64,000 nt of DNA, from positions 1 to 64,000 of the forward strand of contig DOEC01000006.1 of NCBI GenBank assembly GCA_003524085.1, in the 5' to 3' direction. The position numbers were made by a program, and so were the translations under genes. This stretch comes from Bacillota bacterium. GTDB taxonomy: Bacteria; Bacillota_I; Bacilli_A; RF39; UBA660. Shown here piece by piece: positions 33,304-41,634 of this stretch. The stretch's first letter is position 1, and each line of letters opens with the position of its first letter. The notes under the pieces are model-generated. The model made no database searches and was not told where the DNA came from. It saw nothing but the letters and a program-made list of their open reading frames with translations.

Positions 33304-35263
33304 TTTTTTCCTCAAGAGTACTTTCTTTTTGCGCTACTTTTTTAAAGTAGTCTGTTTTTAATGTTAAATCATTCTTCTTTATTAATTCACTTATATAGTG
33401 GTTCATGTTTTCTAAGTCAGTTATATTTATCCATTTACCATTAGTTACTTCTCCACCCTCAACATAAACTTTTCCGTTATACCAAGAGTAATCACTAAAG
33501 AATACGTATCCATTATAATTTTTAGATAGAGCATTAGTACCTATATAATTATTAGAATTATAGTCTATCCCATATAAATTAAGTATTGTTGGAAGTATAT
33601 TTAACTGACTTGTTACATCAGTAACTGTCTTTTTACTCTTACCATCATATATAAAGAATGGTGTATGATTTATCAAGTTATTTGATGTTTCCTTGTATTT
33701 ATCTAGTATAGTTTGGTCACTTAATGTATATAAGTAATGATCAGTAAATACGACTATTGCTGTGTTAGACATAAGATTTTTTTCTTCAAGTTTATTTAGA
33801 AGAAGTTCTACCATATAGTCTGTTTCTTTTGCTTGTCTTAAAGCACATTCTTCTTCTGTTAATGTAGGTAATTTATAGTCTTTTGGAAGTTTGTCAACAT
33901 TCAAGTTTTCTAAAGCATCTAATTCTACTAATCTTTTACATACACCTTTTTCAGTACTAAATGGTAAGTGACTACTATAAGTAATGATATAGTCTACAAA
34001 TTTTTTTTCACTAAACATTCTATTACTAAAGTCCTCATTTAAAATTAGTTCTCTATCTAACTCATATTCTTTATTTTTATACTCATACATATCAACTAGA
34101 CCATAATAGTTATCATATCCCCAGTTTTTATAGTTAACTCCCCTACTATAGAATTCGCTTGTATTCATGTGAAATGCATTAACCGAATAGCCTAAGTTCT
34201 TAAATAGTTTTGACAAAGTATAAGGAAATGTGTTTTTACTAAATGAATAAGCGTTTTGTGTATAACTTAGTGGTGTTATAAAACCAGTATTAACAGCAAA
34301 TTCACTATTAAAAGTACTTCCTCCACCATTATAATATGAGTAATGATTTTTAAAGTTTATTCCTTTATTCATTAGTTTATATAAAGTTGGAGTGTTTTCT
34401 TTAGTTAACATCCACGAGTCTACACCTTCTAATTGAAGTATTATTAAGTTTTTGTCTTTTAATAAACCAGTGTACCTATCTGTAGTTTTTTCATCTTCCA
34501 TGTTATAAATACCATCTAAAAATGACATTTCTTCTTCGCTAGTTGTTTTTTTAGGTTTTAAGAATGTTACATAAAAATTTCTTACATTGTATTCATAAAA
34601 TCCACTTATTCTCATACTTTTATTGTTATCATTAAAGCTTATGTAAATGTTTCTAGGATTACGCCAGGTTGACCAAGTAAGTTCTTTGTCAGATTTTCCG
34701 TACACTAGTGGTGTAAGAGTGTGTCCTACTAAGAAGATTACTAAAATTACTGCTAGTTTTTTATATCTATTTTTTTCTACTTTTGGATAAAATTTAAATA
34801 AGTATATAGTTAAAGATAATATTAAAAGCATAAGTATGTAAACCCATATGTTACAGTTAATAATCGCATCCATGAAGTAGCCTGAGCCTTCTCCTGCAAG
34901 TAATACTAGAGAAAAATCAAAGAATGTATCTGTCATACTATAGTAGACATTGTTTACTGTAAACAAGGCAAAACTAAGGATAAAAAATACTACGTATATA
35001 GATTTACCTATTTTTCCCTTAAATGAAGTACTAAGTCCAATTATTAGAGTTACCCATAATAAAGTAAATAAATTTGGGGCTAATCTATATATGCCATAAA
35101 AGTTTATTTTATATCCTAAAATTCTTGTAAACAAGTCCATCAATATAAATGGAATACTTATTAATATTATACTTTTATTTCTTATAAAAAAGGCGATTAT
35201 CTTTTTAAATATGTTATCTTTTTCTTTTATATTTTTCTTTTTTTCTTTCACATCTTTTTTCAT
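33293..35263 (-). CDS. ltaS: Lipoteichoic acid synthase-type sulfatase
   Basis: 656 residues, polyglycerol-phosphate polymerase family. Five membrane helices in the first 240 residues, then an extracellular sulfatase domain: LQLEGVDSWML (metal Glu), GGGSTFNSEFAV with the nucleophilic Thr, and TDHYLYTL. Makes the teichoic acid chain that the adjacent dlt-like operon would modify. ATG 35263 is preferred over GTG 35272; neither has a good RBS and the likely -10 (TACAAT) is only about 15 bp away, so the message may be nearly leaderless. The promoter region contains TATTTGGTAC, half of the palindrome seen at three other promoters. Confidence 0.93.
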   Translation of the reverse strand: MKKDVKEKKKNIKEKDNIFKKIIAFFIRNKSIILISIPFILMDLFTRILGYKINFYGIYRLAPNLFTLLWVTLIIGLSTSFKGKIGKSIYVVFFILSFALFTVNNVYYSMTDTFFDFSLVLLAGEGSGYFMDAIINCNIWVYILMLLILSLTIYLFKFYPKVEKNRYKKLAVILVIFLVGHTLTPLVYGKSDKELTWSTWRNPRNIYISFNDNNKSMRISGFYEYNVRNFYVTFLKPKKTTSEEEMSFLDGIYNMEDEKTTDRYTGLLKDKNLIILQLEGVDSWMLTKENTPTLYKLMNKGINFKNHYSYYNGGGSTFNSEFAVNTGFITPLSYTQNAYSFSKNTFPYTLSKLFKNLGYSVNAFHMNTSEFYSRGVNYKNWGYDNYYGLVDMYEYKNKEYELDRELILNEDFSNRMFSEKKFVDYIITYSSHLPFSTEKGVCKRLVELDALENLNVDKLPKDYKLPTLTEEECALRQAKETDYMVELLLNKLEEKNLMSNTAIVVFTDHYLYTLSDQTILDKYKETSNNLINHTPFFIYDGKSKKTVTDVTSQLNILPTILNLYGIDYNSNNYIGTNALSKNYNGYVFFSDYSWYNGKVYVEGGEVTNGKWINITDLENMNHYISELIKKNDLTLKTDYFKKVAQKESTLEEKNDN

Positions 35264-35397
35264 TTTAATCACGTATATATTGTACCAAATATCTTACTGT
35301 TTGTCTAGATGGTCTTAACATATTTAAATATAACTAGTATTATTTTTTTCTAAATAAAAAGAAAAAACTTTAGTTAATTTTTATTTACTTTTAATAA

Positions 35398-35715
35398 TTA
35401 TTTGACTAACTTTATATCAATTATATCTTTAATGTCTATTACTTCGTTGTTTATTGTTAATAATTTAGTTTTATCCCTAGCTATTAAAGTGCAAGATTTG
35501 TCTCCATTTTTTGTGGTTACACACACATTTACTTTATATATAAAGTTGTTACTTGAAAATATATCGTTAATCTTTTTTCTTATTAGTATTTCTTTCATGT
35601 TATCATCTATTATTTTTGTTTCATTTAAATTATCTTTTCCATAGTAAAATTCTTCATTGTTTTTTATTATTCCAGTATTTTTATTTACAAATATATTAGG
35701 TAGTTTTTTATTCAT
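35398..35715 (-). CDS. Hypothetical small protein, 105 aa
   Basis: No family recognised. Soluble, lysine- and asparagine-rich, with a predicted mostly beta C-terminal half (YKVNVCVTTKNGDKSCTLIARDKTKLLTINNEVIDI). The start has a GGGGGAAAC leader, a fair RBS. Monocistronic between ltaS and the divergent Y-family polymerase gene. The plus-strand frame in the same place has no RBS and is taken as a shadow. Confidence 0.55.
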   Translation of the reverse strand: MNKKLPNIFVNKNTGIIKNNEEFYYGKDNLNETKIIDDNMKEILIRKKINDIFSSNNFIYKVNVCVTTKNGDKSCTLIARDKTKLLTINNEVIDIKDIIDIKLVK

Positions 35716-35772
35716 AGTTTCCCCCTAGTAAAGTGTATGATTATTTTTTTATTTAATTCCATAATTTAGCAG

Positions 35773-35802
35773 TTGACTATACAAACAAAGACGTGTTATA
35801 CT
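35773..35802 (+). promoter_or_regulatory. Promoter of the Y-family polymerase with candidate SOS box
   Basis: TTGACT (35773-35778), 18 bp, TATACT (35797-35802). The spacer contains ACAAAC-AAAG-ACGTGT (35781-35796), of the same layout as the sites at lexA and the divergent 51-aa gene. Confidence 0.55.
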
Positions 35803-35829
35803 TAATGCGAACAAAGGATGGTGTTTGTC

Positions 35830-37074
35830 ATGGAAGAAAGAAATATTTTATGTATTGATTTAAAGAGTTTTTTTGCTTCAGTTGAATGTATTGAAAGAAA
35901 TTTAGACCCGTTTACTACTCCCTTAATTGTTGCTGATCCATCTAGAAAAGGTGGGGCGATTACTCTTGCAGTTACTCCATATATGAAAACTCTTGGTGTA
36001 CCTTCTCGTGGAAGAGTTTTTGAGATACCTAAAGGAATTAAATATATTACAGCTACTCCTAGAATGAGTTTGTATGTTAAGAAAAGTAAAGAAGTTATTA
36101 ATTGTTTTTTAGATTTTGTAAGTAAAGAAGATATGCATGTGTACTCTATAGACGAAGCGTTTTTAGATGTTACTGATTATTTAAAGTTATATAAGATGGA
36201 TGATGTTACTTTAGCTAAAAACATAATGGCTAGAATTAAAGAGAAGACAGGACTTACTAGTACGTGTGGAATTGGGCCCAACTTACTTCTTGCTAAGGTT
36301 GCACTTGATATTGAGAGTAAACATAGTCCTGACTTTATCGCTAAGTGGACTTATGAAGATGTGAAGACTAAGTTATGGAATATAACACCATTAGACGAGA
36401 TGTGGGGAATTGGATCTAAAACTATGAAAAAACTAAATGATCTAGGAATATATAAGGTTGGAGATATTAATAAGTATGGTAAAGAGTTTTATAAGAAAAG
36501 ATTTGGTGTGTTAGGCGAAGAGTTGTATTTGCACGCGAATGGGATAGATTATAGTAATATTAAAAATGATAGATATGAAGTTAAAAATAAAAGTTATGGA
36601 CTTAGTCAGATATTATATAAAGATTATACTCCTAGTGAAGTTATTTTAATTGTTAAAGAGATGTGTGAGACCGCTACTAAAAGACTTAGAAGTAATAAAA
36701 AAGCATGCGAAGTAGTTGGTTTTGGTATTGGATACTCTAGAAGTGTTGGTGGTGGGTTTTATCATTCTAAGAAGTTATCTTCTCCTACTGATAAAGATAG
36801 CGTTATTTATGAAGTGTGCAAAAGTATACTTGATGCGTATATTGAAGAACTTCCTATTAGAAAGGTAAGTATTTCTCTTGGTAAATTAAGTGATAATAAT
36901 TATGTACAGTTAAATTTATTTGATACAAACGAAGAAAGTTATGATGAGACTATGAAAACAATTGACGAGATAACTAAGAGATTTGGGGATAATGCTATTT
37001 TAAAAGCGTCTAGTTTACTTGATTATAGTACAATTAAAATGCGTAATAAGAAGATGGGTGGACATAATAAGTAA
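35830..37074 (+). CDS. Y-family DNA polymerase (UvrX/DinB type)
   Basis: Translesion polymerase, 414 residues from ATG 35830 (RBS AAGGATG; the ATG at 35818 is too close to it). Palm and fingers motifs: LCIDLKSFFASVECIERNLDPF with the metal Asp, YSIDEAFLDVTDY with the catalytic D-E pair, GIGPNLLLAKVALD and the helix-hairpin-helix MWGIGSKTMKKLNDLGI. The sequence type is that of Bacillus UvrX/YqjW more than DinB. It is followed by a YolD-like gene, the usual partner. The promoter carries a candidate LexA site, so damage induction is expected. Confidence 0.93.
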   Translation: MEERNILCIDLKSFFASVECIERNLDPFTTPLIVADPSRKGGAITLAVTPYMKTLGVPSRGRVFEIPKGIKYITATPRMSLYVKKSKEVINCFLDFVSKEDMHVYSIDEAFLDVTDYLKLYKMDDVTLAKNIMARIKEKTGLTSTCGIGPNLLLAKVALDIESKHSPDFIAKWTYEDVKTKLWNITPLDEMWGIGSKTMKKLNDLGIYKVGDINKYGKEFYKKRFGVLGEELYLHANGIDYSNIKNDRYEVKNKSYGLSQILYKDYTPSEVILIVKEMCETATKRLRSNKKACEVVGFGIGYSRSVGGGFYHSKKLSSPTDKDSVIYEVCKSILDAYIEELPIRKVSISLGKLSDNNYVQLNLFDTNEESYDETMKTIDEITKRFGDNAILKASSLLDYSTIKMRNKKMGGHNK

Positions 37075-37084
37075 TGGTGATATT

Positions 37085-37390
37085 ATGTATAGAAAAATGA
37101 TTAAATGGAAACCATTTAATACCTTACTTAAGTATAAAGATATTTTAGAAATTGATAAAAATAGACAGTTAGTTGATAAGCCTGTTATTATGGAAGACAG
37201 GATATATGAAATTAATGATGTGTTAAAGAGTGTGAATTCTTCTACTTTAGTTAGAGTAAAATATTTTAATAAAGGAATGCTATTATATAAAGAAGGATAT
37301 GTTAGTAAAATTGATACAATAGAAAAATATATTCTAATAGATAGATTTAGAATATATTTTAGGGAACTTATTAAAATTGAAGTTATTTAG
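37085..37390 (+). CDS. YolD-like protein
   Basis: 101 residues starting MYRKMIKWKPFNTLLKYKD, the typical YolD opening in which a short basic lead precedes KWxPF. It lies 10 bp after the Y-family polymerase gene; in Bacillus uvrX-yolD pairs are SOS-regulated operons. Role in the family is unclear, probably accessory to the polymerase. The RBS is weak (GGTGAT), which fits translational coupling. It ends 8 bp inside the convergent gene at 37383. Confidence 0.82.
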   Translation: MYRKMIKWKPFNTLLKYKDILEIDKNRQLVDKPVIMEDRIYEINDVLKSVNSSTLVRVKYFNKGMLLYKEGYVSKIDTIEKYILIDRFRIYFRELIKIEVI

Positions 37391-37904
37391 TTAATGAATG
37401 TACGACCATGTTGTCTTGATATTCTACTAAGTCTGGATATATTTTAAATAGAGTGTCTAAATCTTTCTTCTCTACTACTCTGTGTCCTAGAGTGTTAAAG
37501 TGAGTGGGATTTCCCATTACTGCTAGTGAAGTATCTATTACTACTTTCTTGTTATTAAGTACTGTTTCTACTACCCAGTGGCCGCCGAAAGAGCTACCCT
37601 CCGTACCTTTGAAGTGTGGGTTTACTACGTACACGGCTTCACTATATATTCCAAGTTTATCTAGTAAAAGAACAAGTTCATATGAACAGGTTTTGCATCT
37701 TCCACCAGTTAAGCCTAGTCTAAAAAGGTCAATAAATGCAAGAGGGCCATACCCAGTTATTCTAATTGGTGTTTTGTCTTTTGAAATTATATCCCATAAA
37801 AGCTCGTCAAACTCAGTTAGTTTGTTTTTACTATAAAGTTCATTAAATACTTTTTTAAATTCTTTATTGTTTCTTAATAACTCTTCTCTAAATACATTTT
37901 TCAT
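37383..37904 (-). CDS. Putative transglutaminase/papain-like protein
   Basis: 173 residues. The order Cys, His, Asp expected for a papain-like fold is visible: GGRCKTCSYELVLLLDKLGI (Cys near residue 72), SFGGHWVVETVLNN (His near residue 108) and KVVIDTSLA (Asp near 120). No signal peptide, so a cytosolic enzyme is likely. The family was not identified more precisely. Good RBS (AGGAGAA) before the ATG. Confidence 0.6.
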   Translation of the reverse strand: MKNVFREELLRNNKEFKKVFNELYSKNKLTEFDELLWDIISKDKTPIRITGYGPLAFIDLFRLGLTGGRCKTCSYELVLLLDKLGIYSEAVYVVNPHFKGTEGSSFGGHWVVETVLNNKKVVIDTSLAVMGNPTHFNTLGHRVVEKKDLDTLFKIYPDLVEYQDNMVVHSLTK

Positions 37905-37938
37905 TTGTTTTCTCCTAGAAATATTGTATCAATAAATT

Positions 37939-38247
37939 CTATAGTTTTAAAGTCTTTTCTTTACCTTTAATGATAATGTTGTTATTTTGTGTAAATGACA
38001 TGTCATATTCCTTAAAGTTTATCTTATCTAAAATTTGTTTTGGAATTTTTATTTTGTTACCTACTTTTTCAACACTATAAGTATTTGCTAGTATTATTCT
38101 ATAAACTTTTCTATTTTGACTAGTCATACTTAAATTTATGTTTTGTTTTAAGTTTGAAAGGATAAGAGTGTTTTCGTCTATCAAAGTAATGGATGTGAAA
38201 TTTAAGTTTTCTGGTATTATCAAAAAATTATTTTTTATTTCAAACAT
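37939..38247 (-). CDS. Hypothetical protein with AbrB-like C-terminal segment
   Basis: 102 residues, predicted all-beta. The segment VEKVGNKIKIPKQILDKINF (about 58-77) resembles the swapped-hairpin start of AbrB/MraZ-type DNA-binding domains (x-G-R-I-x-I-P). If so it could be a regulator, but the N-terminal half is not recognised. The RBS AAGGGGG is strong. The promoter (TTGACA-N18-TATAAT) has a perfect TACCA-TATT-TGGTA palindrome in the spacer, shared with the genes at 11100-11906 and 45802-46290, so autoregulation is possible. Confidence 0.5.
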   Translation of the reverse strand: MFEIKNNFLIIPENLNFTSITLIDENTLILSNLKQNINLSMTSQNRKVYRIILANTYSVEKVGNKIKIPKQILDKINFKEYDMSFTQNNNIIIKGKEKTLKL

Positions 38248-38271
38248 AATGTAGCCCCCTTAATTACTATA

Positions 38272-38301
38272 ATTATACCATATTTGGTACTGTTTTGTCA
38301 A
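38272..38301 (-). promoter_or_regulatory. Promoter with spacer palindrome, copy 2
   Basis: Minus-strand TTGACA-N18-TATAAT with TACCATATTTGGTA in the spacer overlapping the -10, followed by an AAGGGGG RBS. Confidence 0.7.
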
Positions 38302-38365
38302 AAATTTGTGCTTTTATTTTTTAGGGTTAATTGATATAATTATAATAGGTAAAGGTAGGGATTAT

Positions 38366-40375
38366 ATGGACAACGTTTTAAGTGAACTAGTGAAAAAACT
38401 AGAAAAAGGAGAAAGTGTAAGTAATTTAGTCAGTGAATTTAAAATCAGTGAGTTTGAGCTTTTTGGTTATGTAAGAAAGTTAAAGGAAACTGGTATTAAT
38501 GTTATTAGGACTGAAAAGAATAATGAAGTTAGACTAATAATTAATCACCATCCTGATTATACAAAAGAAAATGTATATAATATTAATGTGGACGTAAACT
38601 TGAATACTAAGTTTGCTGTTATAAGTGATACTAGATTTGGTTCAACAAACGAGCAAATTGCTATTTTAAATGACTTATATAAAAAGTTTTTAGAGTGTGG
38701 TGTTACATATGTAATTGTAGCAGGAAATTTACTTGAAGGCGAATATAAAAACAACGATGTTTATGAATATGGTAAAAGTTTAATTAGTAATACTAGTATT
38801 GGGCAAGCTAATCATTTATTAGAGTTTTATCCTAAGGTAACTGGTATTACTACTCTTTTTATTACAGGAAAAACTGACCATACTTGGAGTAAAGAGTTAA
38901 ATGTTGGAGAATATATTAGTAGTAACAGAGATGATTTAATTTATTTAGGGCCTAAAAGTGCAACTATTAATTTTAATAAAGTTATGTTTAGGGTTGAGAA
39001 TTTGAAAAAGCAAGGAGAAAGCTATACTATCGCATATCCACCACAGAAGTATTCTAGAAGTATGCCTAGTTATGAAGATTATGACGCGATATTTTTAGGT
39101 GGCACATTGACTGCACAGGAGTTTCCCACAATTAGAGATACTAAGATGTTTGCAATACCTTCTGTAGTTGCTAGAACTCCAAAGATGAGAAATTTAAGTC
39201 AACAAAATACTATAGGTGCGTATGTTTTTGATATTAGTTATACTAAAAATGGAAAATTAAAGAGTATGAAGTCTACACTTATTCCCTACTACGTTCCTAG
39301 TAAAGAAAACTATATTACAATAAAGCCTCTTATAATAAGTGATAGTAAAGATAATGTTAAAGTTAAGCCTGTTAAAGATAATATGACTAGTATGTTAGAT
39401 AGAATATATAGAAATATTAAGAAGGAAGAGAGTTTTAGTGATTTGATGAATAGACTTTCAATTAATGAAAATGAACTTTATGGCGTGATTGACCTACTTC
39501 AAGAAAGAGGAAGAGATATTGGTATTAGTGAAATTGATGGGGTTCTTGTCGTTAGAAAAAATGTTAAAAAAATTAGAAAGACTGAGATAAAGCTACCTAA
39601 AGAAGAATTACATAAAAAGGTGTTTCTAGTTGTAAGTGATACGCATTACGGAAGTATTTATAGTCAGCCTTCTATGGTAAATACATCTGTTTATGAAGCT
39701 TATAACCGTGGAATTACTGATATATTTCATGTTGGAGATATTACTGATGGAGATTATAGTAGAATTAGGCCAATACATAATTATGAAGTGTTTTTATATG
39801 GTGCGACTGGACAGCTTGAGTACACCTTAAATACTTTGCCTAAGTTTCCTGGAATGAAGTGGCACATTATTACTGGAAGTCATGATCAAACTCACCTATT
39901 TAATTATGGAGTCGATATTGGAAAAGAATTAGAAAAAAGAAGAGACGATATTGAGTTTCTTGGGCAAGACAGAGGCTTTTATTATTTTGACAACTGCAAG
40001 ATGGAGCTATTTCATCCAGGTGGTGGGACAAGCAGAATACTTTCTACAAAGCCACAGAACGGAATTGATCAGATACCAAGTCATACTAAACCTAAAATCA
40101 GTTTAAGAGGACATTACCACAAGTCTTATTATATGTTTTATAGAAATGTTCACACTTTCTTGTGTCCATGTAATGTTGATACATCTTCATTTATGATGAA
40201 AAATGAGATACCTAATTTGATGGGAAATTATTTCATTACTATTTGGTATGACGATAATGGAGATATTGAATATTTAGAAACTGAACCTATGATTTTTACT
40301 AATGAAGATGTGACTTACAGAGATTTTGAAAATCCTAAAAAGTTTATAAAAAGCAAAATTAATAAAAAAATTTAA
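38366..40375 (+). CDS. Double metallophosphoesterase with one degenerate half
   Basis: 669 residues from ATG 38366 (RBS AGGTAGGG). Two repeats of a helix-turn-helix-like piece plus a calcineurin-type phosphoesterase domain. The C-terminal half has the metal motifs VVSDTHYGS, HVGDITDGD, GSHDQTH and RGHYHKS. In the N-terminal half the equivalents read VISDTRFGS, VAGNLLEG, GKTDHTW and GGTLTA, so most ligands are lost. The helical pieces LSELVKKLEKGESVSNLVSEF and MNRLSINENELYGVI look like winged-helix modules. Phage proteins of similar type exist, but there are no phage genes here. Substrate unknown. Confidence 0.85.
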   Translation: MDNVLSELVKKLEKGESVSNLVSEFKISEFELFGYVRKLKETGINVIRTEKNNEVRLIINHHPDYTKENVYNINVDVNLNTKFAVISDTRFGSTNEQIAILNDLYKKFLECGVTYVIVAGNLLEGEYKNNDVYEYGKSLISNTSIGQANHLLEFYPKVTGITTLFITGKTDHTWSKELNVGEYISSNRDDLIYLGPKSATINFNKVMFRVENLKKQGESYTIAYPPQKYSRSMPSYEDYDAIFLGGTLTAQEFPTIRDTKMFAIPSVVARTPKMRNLSQQNTIGAYVFDISYTKNGKLKSMKSTLIPYYVPSKENYITIKPLIISDSKDNVKVKPVKDNMTSMLDRIYRNIKKEESFSDLMNRLSINENELYGVIDLLQERGRDIGISEIDGVLVVRKNVKKIRKTEIKLPKEELHKKVFLVVSDTHYGSIYSQPSMVNTSVYEAYNRGITDIFHVGDITDGDYSRIRPIHNYEVFLYGATGQLEYTLNTLPKFPGMKWHIITGSHDQTHLFNYGVDIGKELEKRRDDIEFLGQDRGFYYFDNCKMELFHPGGGTSRILSTKPQNGIDQIPSHTKPKISLRGHYHKSYYMFYRNVHTFLCPCNVDTSSFMMKNEIPNLMGNYFITIWYDDNGDIEYLETEPMIFTNEDVTYRDFENPKKFIKSKINKKI

Positions 40376-40393
40376 AAAATATTATAAAAAGTA

Positions 40394-40423
40394 TTGACAT
40401 AGGCACTAATTTTATGGTACACT
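40394..40423 (+). promoter_or_regulatory. Promoter of tRNA-Ala
   Basis: TTGACA (40394-40399), 18 bp, TACACT (40418-40423). The tRNA array promoter at 48386-48414 has the same ATGGTACACTT at its -10. Confidence 0.7.
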
Positions 40424-40455
40424 TTTAATGCTTGATTTAATCAAGTGCCTACCGT

Positions 40456-40532
40456 GGGGAATTAGCTCAGTTGGCTAGAGCACCTGCCTTGCACGCAGGG
40501 GGTCGCGGGTTCAAGTCCCACATTCTCCACCA
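40456..40532 (+). tRNA. tRNA-Ala (TGC)
   Basis: 77 nt including encoded CCA. Acceptor GGGGAAT/ATTCTCC (one G-T), D arm AGCTCAGTTGGCTAGAGC, anticodon loop CTTGCAC, T loop TTCAAGT. A terminator follows. Confidence 0.97.
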
Positions 40533-40545
40533 AATATATCTATAG

Positions 40546-40572
40546 AAGTCCTTTTTTCTAAGGACTTTTTTT
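40546..40572 (+). terminator. Terminator of tRNA-Ala
   Basis: AAGTCCTT / AAGGACTT arms followed by seven T. Confidence 0.85.
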
Positions 40573-40616
40573 GTTATACTACTAGTGAAGTGTTAATTAA
40601 TTTAGTTAAAGATACA

Positions 40617-40660
40617 AAAGACGTTAAAGTAAAAACTATGAGACTTTGATGTCTTTTTTT
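40617..40660 (+). terminator. Second plus-strand terminator after tRNA-Ala
   Basis: AAAGACGTTAAAGT and ACTTTGATGTCTTT pair over 14 bp with two G-T pairs, then T run. The 45 bp before it carry a short open frame (VLINLVKDTKDVKVK) that may be the tail of a lost gene. Confidence 0.55.
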
Positions 40661-40662
40661 AA

Positions 40663-40688
40663 AGAAAAAAAAGAACTATTTGGTTCTT
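40663..40688 (-). terminator. Terminator of yvcK
   Basis: AAGAAC / GTTCTT arms with T run on the minus strand at the yvcK stop codon. Confidence 0.65.
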
Positions 40689-40689
40689 C

Positions 40690-41634
40690 TTAGTATTTAA
40701 AGACTTCTACAAATATGTTAAAAGCTACTTTAAGAGCGTCATGTCTTACCATGCCATTATCTATTATAAAATAGTTGTCTTCTATTACAGTGATGTCTTT
40801 TAAGTTTTCTTTATCTAGTAAGACTTGGTCTTTTTGTTCACTAGTTTGATATTTTTCTAATATATTTTTATCTATCTTTTTATTGTTTGCAAGTACTACG
40901 TCTACTTTTCTTTTGCCTAAGTATGAGTTTAATAAATTTACGTGGTCGCTTACTTTAAAGTTATCTGTTTCGCCTGGTTGAGTAACCATGTTTGATACGT
41001 ATATTATTTTGGCATTTGACTCGTCTATTGCGTCTATGATTTCTTTGTTTATTAAATTTGGTATGATACTTGTAAATATGCTACCCATGCTTAGTATGAT
41101 GGCGTCTGCATTTTTAATTACTTTTATTGCTTCAGGTGTTATTACTGGTGCTTCCTTATAGAAAACTTTTTTTATTTTCTTTGGACTTAGAGATATTTCT
41201 TTTTCGCCTTCAACAATTGTTTTATCTTTCATCTCTGCCATTAATGTAACGTTATCTTCTGTTAATGGAACAACTTTTCCTTTCAAGTTAAATACTTTTG
41301 ATAAAGCTTCTATTCCATCACTTAAATTGCCAGTTATTTCTTTTGCAGCTGTTAATATTAAATTCCCTACTGCGTGACCATTTAAATCGCTATATGTGCT
41401 GAACCTGTAATTAAATAGTTTTTCTACGAGTGGCTCAGTTTCACTTAGTGAAATTAATACTCTTCTAATGTCGCCTACTGCTGGCGTTTTAAATTCTTCT
41501 CTTAATTTACCAGTTGAAGAACCATTATCGCATACACTTACTATTGCAGTTATGTCTAACGGAAATTTTTTAAGGCCCTGTAAAAGTACAGAAAGGCCTG
41601 TTCCTCCACCTAGTACTACTACTTTTTTATTCAT
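40690..41634 (-). CDS. yvcK: YvcK/CofD-family protein (gluconeogenesis factor)
   Basis: 314 residues. LGGGTGLSVLLQGLK at the start, VCDNGSSTGKLREEF, AVGDIRRVLISLS and NGHAVGNLILTAA define the family. In Bacillus YvcK binds UDP-sugars and is needed for cell shape and growth on gluconeogenic carbon. The usual neighbours rapZ and whiA are not beside it here; it follows a VanY-like gene with no gap. Function is transferred from the family. Confidence 0.94.
   Translation of the reverse strand: MNKKVVVLGGGTGLSVLLQGLKKFPLDITAIVSVCDNGSSTGKLREEFKTPAVGDIRRVLISLSETEPLVEKLFNYRFSTYSDLNGHAVGNLILTAAKEITGNLSDGIEALSKVFNLKGKVVPLTEDNVTLMAEMKDKTIVEGEKEISLSPKKIKKVFYKEAPVITPEAIKVIKNADAIILSMGSIFTSIIPNLINKEIIDAIDESNAKIIYVSNMVTQPGETDNFKVSDHVNLLNSYLGKRKVDVVLANNKKIDKNILEKYQTSEQKDQVLLDKENLKDITVIEDNYFIIDNGMVRHDALKVAFNIFVEVFKY

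Noticed and set aside
35402..35644. Plus-strand 80-codon hydrophobic frame
   Set aside because: No RBS; it is antisense to the minus-strand frame 35398-35715, which has a better start.
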